17,397 nt of DNA, from assembly GCA_025765615.1 (NCBI GenBank), contig JAIVFJ010000639.1, positions 1-17,397 of the forward strand. Direction: 5' to 3'. The notes under the pieces are model-generated. The model worked only from the letters and a program-made list of their open reading frames with translations, did no database searches and had not been told where the DNA came from. Positions 16,601-17,397 of the stretch are shown here, in pieces (within the stretch, counting starts at the first letter, position 1; each line of letters opens with the position of its first letter). The stretch is from Zopfochytrium polystomum. Lineage: Eukaryota > Chytridiomycota > Chytridiomycetes > Chytridiales > Chytridiaceae. The position numbers and the translations under genes are program-made.

Positions 16601-17397
16601 ATTGGACGATTCAGTGACTGCCACTCGTCCCGACTTTTTATATTTTCCCAGGGCTTATGAAGCTTACCAGTGTTGAGAGCTTGACATTCAAGAATCTTCT
16701 GTGCCACGAGGAGCTCGCAGACTTTTTCAACAATCACCTTGAACCAGCTTTGAAAAAGTCTGTCCCTGACGTCAATTATCCTCATTATGACGGCCACTTC
16801 TTTCTGGGCCTCTTCAACAGCAAGAACAAATTGGGCTCTTTGAGTGTTGCATTCACTAATCAGCAGATGATCTCAATTTTTGACTTGGTTATGGGCTCAT
16901 GCAACAAAGTTGAGCGGTTTCGAGACTGCTTTGTCGTTCATGAGGCCAAGGACATGAAGCTCGTGAACCGCCATCATGGAGATGCCCAATCGCACCCGCT
17001 CGAAAGTATATTTTCAGAACAGCTGGGATACTTATCGTTGGATGTACTGCAAAACGAAGGCACAGCCGCCTACTTTGACTATGGGGCCGAATTTCATCCT
17101 CGCAACGAAACACAGTTCTGACGTACAGCAGCCTATTCATTCGGTCCTACTTCAAAACCTTTGTGAACTTCCCATGAATCCATCTACCCAGTTTTTGTGT
17201 CTGGTGATTTTGCGGATGGGTCTGCGTCTATGTGGACTGTGGCTTTACATGGCTTGCGAGGCCCATTGTTCAATCGCCTTCCTGACGATGTTGATGAAAA
17301 TGGGCCGCACCTTGTCAAAGTGCAGCTTTATCCCTGCTTGAAACCTTTCTTTACCGGCACCAAGGTCAAGGGGCAATATCCATCAAATCAGGGTCAA
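13414..17397 (+). CDS. Multi-exon gene with tandem duplicated exon module, 3' partial
   Basis: At least twelve exons encode well over 1,000 residues of an unrecognised, probably soluble protein; I see no signal peptide or membrane segment. Order: acidic Met/Glu-rich leader, module 1 (13768-14667), module 2 (14726-15465), a Leu-rich linker exon, a Pro/Ser-rich exon, then a long C-terminal region cut by the window edge. Introns are 52-93 nt, mostly with GTGAG-type donors; two are GC-AG. Codon phase is continuous at most junctions, which is the main support for the model. Single-base frame changes occur in exons at 13913, 14252 and 16484. The first exon and start codon are not located. Function unknown. 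Confidence 0.7.
13681..13713 (+). CDS. Exon 2: 33-nt micro-exon
   Basis: Between acceptor TACTAAACAG and donor GTGAGA. It encodes GGPPSEATDNG plus a split Gly codon, keeps phase 1 on both sides and could be skipped without a frame change. The small size makes it the least certain exon of the 5' part. Confidence 0.5.
13768..13855 (+). CDS. Exon 3: module 1, segment a
   Basis: Encodes GDIQFETMLLEEWVKS and ends FQNPSRLLM, with the Met codon split by a phase 2 GTGAGG donor. Module 2 segment a ends the same way (LQDPSRFLM, same phase), showing common origin. Likely helical. Confidence 0.7.
13913..14191 (+). CDS. Exon 4: module 1, segment b with HDDHWEF signature, one frame change
   Basis: Begins with the split Met and LRSTLHDVPLSYLERYK, then VGTFSRHDDHWEFMHY. 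After VFC the coding sense moves back one base between about 14088 and 14114 (around CCCAAAGAAGAAG) and continues as DNALVENLVALGNYAESING to a phase 0 donor GTGAGT. Without the shift the original frame stays open to a stop inside the intron, but then the exon ends out of phase with the next one. Module 2's intact exon 7 has the same layout. Confidence 0.65.
14252..14667 (+). CDS. Exon 5: module 1, segment c, one or more frame changes
   Basis: Starts DGPVVLDCDIPQFSINDSFL. Between 14311 and 14325 (CTCCCTGTCTTTCAC) the frame moves back one base and continues IGLFALGFDTVDATAFNDD; module 2 has DSFLSTALQMGLFALG uninterrupted, so copy 1 has lost one base relative to copy 2. A second shift near 14540 would give a more coding-like end (FLSSLELSQQRAGCEDVWIS) in phase 1; without it the exon ends SGYQFLEL in phase 0. 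The donor is a consensus GTAAGT at 14668. Confidence 0.6.
14726..14808 (+). CDS. Exon 6: module 2, segment a
   Basis: Ends KAHASVLQDPSRFLM at a phase 2 GTGAGC donor, matching exon 3. The 5' half is ambiguous. Phase 0 entry gives MIWSKRRLIDLRR. Phase 1 entry, paired with the second shift in exon 5 and one extra base at GCGGCG (14758-14763), gives DLEQTALDRLA, which aligns better with exon 3. The end is firm; the beginning is not. Confidence 0.6.
14867..15128 (+). CDS. Exon 7: module 2, segment b with HDDHWEF signature
   Basis: Clean exon from split Met through SSCVHDAALMRALSQAKK and VGTYRRHDDHWEFMYCNG, then a Cys-containing stretch (YLCPCPSSEICELNECQQ), ending VLHQGDIGNE in phase 0 at a GCAAGT donor. 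The paired Cys residues (C-x-C, then two more) are absent from module 1, so they are not a shared metal site. Intact, unlike its module 1 counterpart. Confidence 0.75.
15129..15221 (+). other. GC-AG intron (93 nt)
   Basis: GAG|GCAAGT donor, CTGAC branch-like sequence at 15201 and TTTGCAG acceptor. Removal joins two frames in phase 0; unspliced reading hits a stop at 15183. Module 1 has a GT-AG intron (14192-14251) at the homologous place, which independently fixes the boundary. Confidence 0.75.
15222..15465 (+). CDS. Exon 8: module 2, segment c
   Basis: Encodes FYENEFSPFESKDSFLSTAL, QMGLFALGSETLSLENP, then a Leu-rich helical-looking stretch (TLEEAFKACKLLLNQYLG, EFLARLSEIV), ending NPICNYKG in phase 1 at a GTGAGA donor. 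DSFLSTALQ resembles the active-site box of some papain-like proteases with Ser in place of Cys, but this is weak. Shorter than exon 5 by ~170 nt. Confidence 0.75.
15524..15792 (+). CDS. Exon 9: linker with Leu-rich helical segment
   Basis: After a 58-nt intron (15466-15523). Encodes DMEVPMVLETGAQQQGLLAS, an acidic DEDDKKPCFEVT part and STTIKRLLQDLFAHSS, LHPLDFIASLKEM. The last part resembles the Leu-rich end of segment c in both modules and may be a diverged third partial copy. The intron before it is phase 1. Ends in phase 0 at GTGAAG. Confidence 0.7.
15862..16078 (+). CDS. Exon 10: Pro/Ser-rich linker
   Basis: Follows acceptor GCTAAAACAG. Encodes MSDSRNMSNENGSRPPLSED, a Tyr/Pro-rich stretch (DYHYYGLNQPARPTPKPC) and TISQLELFADDIC. 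It ends in phase 1 at a GC donor (GCAAGT). The start ATG coincides with the exon edge but is in frame with exon 9, so it need not initiate. Confidence 0.7.
16079..16160 (+). other. GC-AG intron (82 nt)
   Basis: TGTG|GCAAGT donor and a long pyrimidine tract before TCTTGTAG. The nearby GT at 16083 would also splice but puts the next exon in a frame that stops within about 17 codons. The GC donor gives a clean 268-nt exon. Confidence 0.7.
16161..16428 (+). CDS. Exon 11: start of the C-terminal region
   Basis: Encodes LFPKVVPTSHQKSTLNERRN, RILLPEFADYLEGPESM, FLITGCSGDTECMIDYDMKI and a Lys/Asp stretch ending VVSKNLHHTR. Ends in phase 2 at GTCAGT; the next intron (16429-16483) is 55 nt. Balanced globular composition; family not recognised. 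Confidence 0.7.
16484..17397 (+). CDS. Exon 12: C-terminal region, three apparent frame changes, cut by window end
   Basis: Begins ACLEIFRSPDINSALRTPNH in phase with exon 11, through ISGKRVSLHQIPNIALDD. Between 16633 and 16657 (ACTTTTTATATTTTCCCAGGG) the sense moves forward one base and continues LMKLTSVESLTFKNLLCHEE and SVAFTNQQMISIFDLVMG to 17118. Around 17112-17122 it moves back one base (YSSLFIRSYFKTFVNFP), and around 17166-17172 (TTCCCATG) forward again, to GDFADGSASMWTVALHGLRG and KVQLYPCLKPFFTGTKV at the edge. The pieces have similar composition and no good introns fit, so indels are likely. Family not recognised; a conserved globular domain is plausible. Confidence 0.55.

Noticed and set aside
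16572..16651. Intron instead of a frame change before 16657
   Set aside because: The acceptor TTTTCCCAG is good, but no donor of matching phase exists upstream; GTTTCC at 16572 is weak and out of phase.
16657..17121. Separate gene starting at ATG 16657
   Set aside because: The frame is open upstream of this ATG, no promoter or intergenic space is visible, and a one-base change in the T/C runs just before it joins it smoothly to the preceding exon.

Overview
The window reads as nuclear DNA of a eukaryote whose identity I cannot fix. There is no bacterial gene packing. There are long microsatellites (CT, CA, GT, GACA, ATC), homopolymers up to about 29 nt, dispersed short repeats, terminal-inverted-repeat elements, and a multi-exon gene with short introns (52-93 nt, GT-AG or GC-AG, with CTAAC/CTGAC-like branch sites). 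Such introns suit fungi and various algae or protists better than vertebrates, but no marker gene settles it. I saw no tRNA, rRNA or CRISPR array.

Layout: (1) 1-2.1 kb is repeat-dense, with a degenerate short repeat containing AGTCAACGGGYTGTCTGTCT, four G/C-rich palindromic repeats and long CT tracts. (2) 2.2-4.0 kb holds a ~190-bp dispersed repeat (inverted copy at 5.85-6.04 kb), a second CT tract, and CA and GT tracts flanking a weak candidate exon. (3) 4.0-7.05 kb is AT-rich and carries two small TA-flanked elements in inverted orientation plus a ~800-bp region bounded by ~22-bp inverted repeats. (4) 7.06-8.75 kb turns GC-richer, with GACA and poly-T tracts, a dispersed repeat and a perfect 26-bp hairpin. 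(5) 8.75-12.8 kb is GC-rich with low-complexity coding potential (Ser/Thr/Pro/Asn-rich, plus strand; a Thr/Pro-rich and poly-Asp stretch on the minus strand near 11.6-12.1 kb) that repeatedly changes frame, so gene models there are tentative. (6) 13.4-17.4 kb contains the one well-supported gene: at least twelve exons on the plus strand, running off the right edge.

The main result is in that last gene. Its central part is a tandem duplication of a three-exon module. Both copies share the phase 2 intron after a PSR(L/F)LM motif and the phase 0 intron before a DSFLS motif, and both carry the signature VGT(F/Y)xRHDDHWEF. Copy 2 uses a GC-AG intron exactly where copy 1 uses GT-AG, and a second GC-AG intron lies downstream. 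Copy 1 and the 3' exon contain single-base frame changes at or near short homopolymer runs, best explained by consensus sequence errors or by decay. I do not recognise the protein family.
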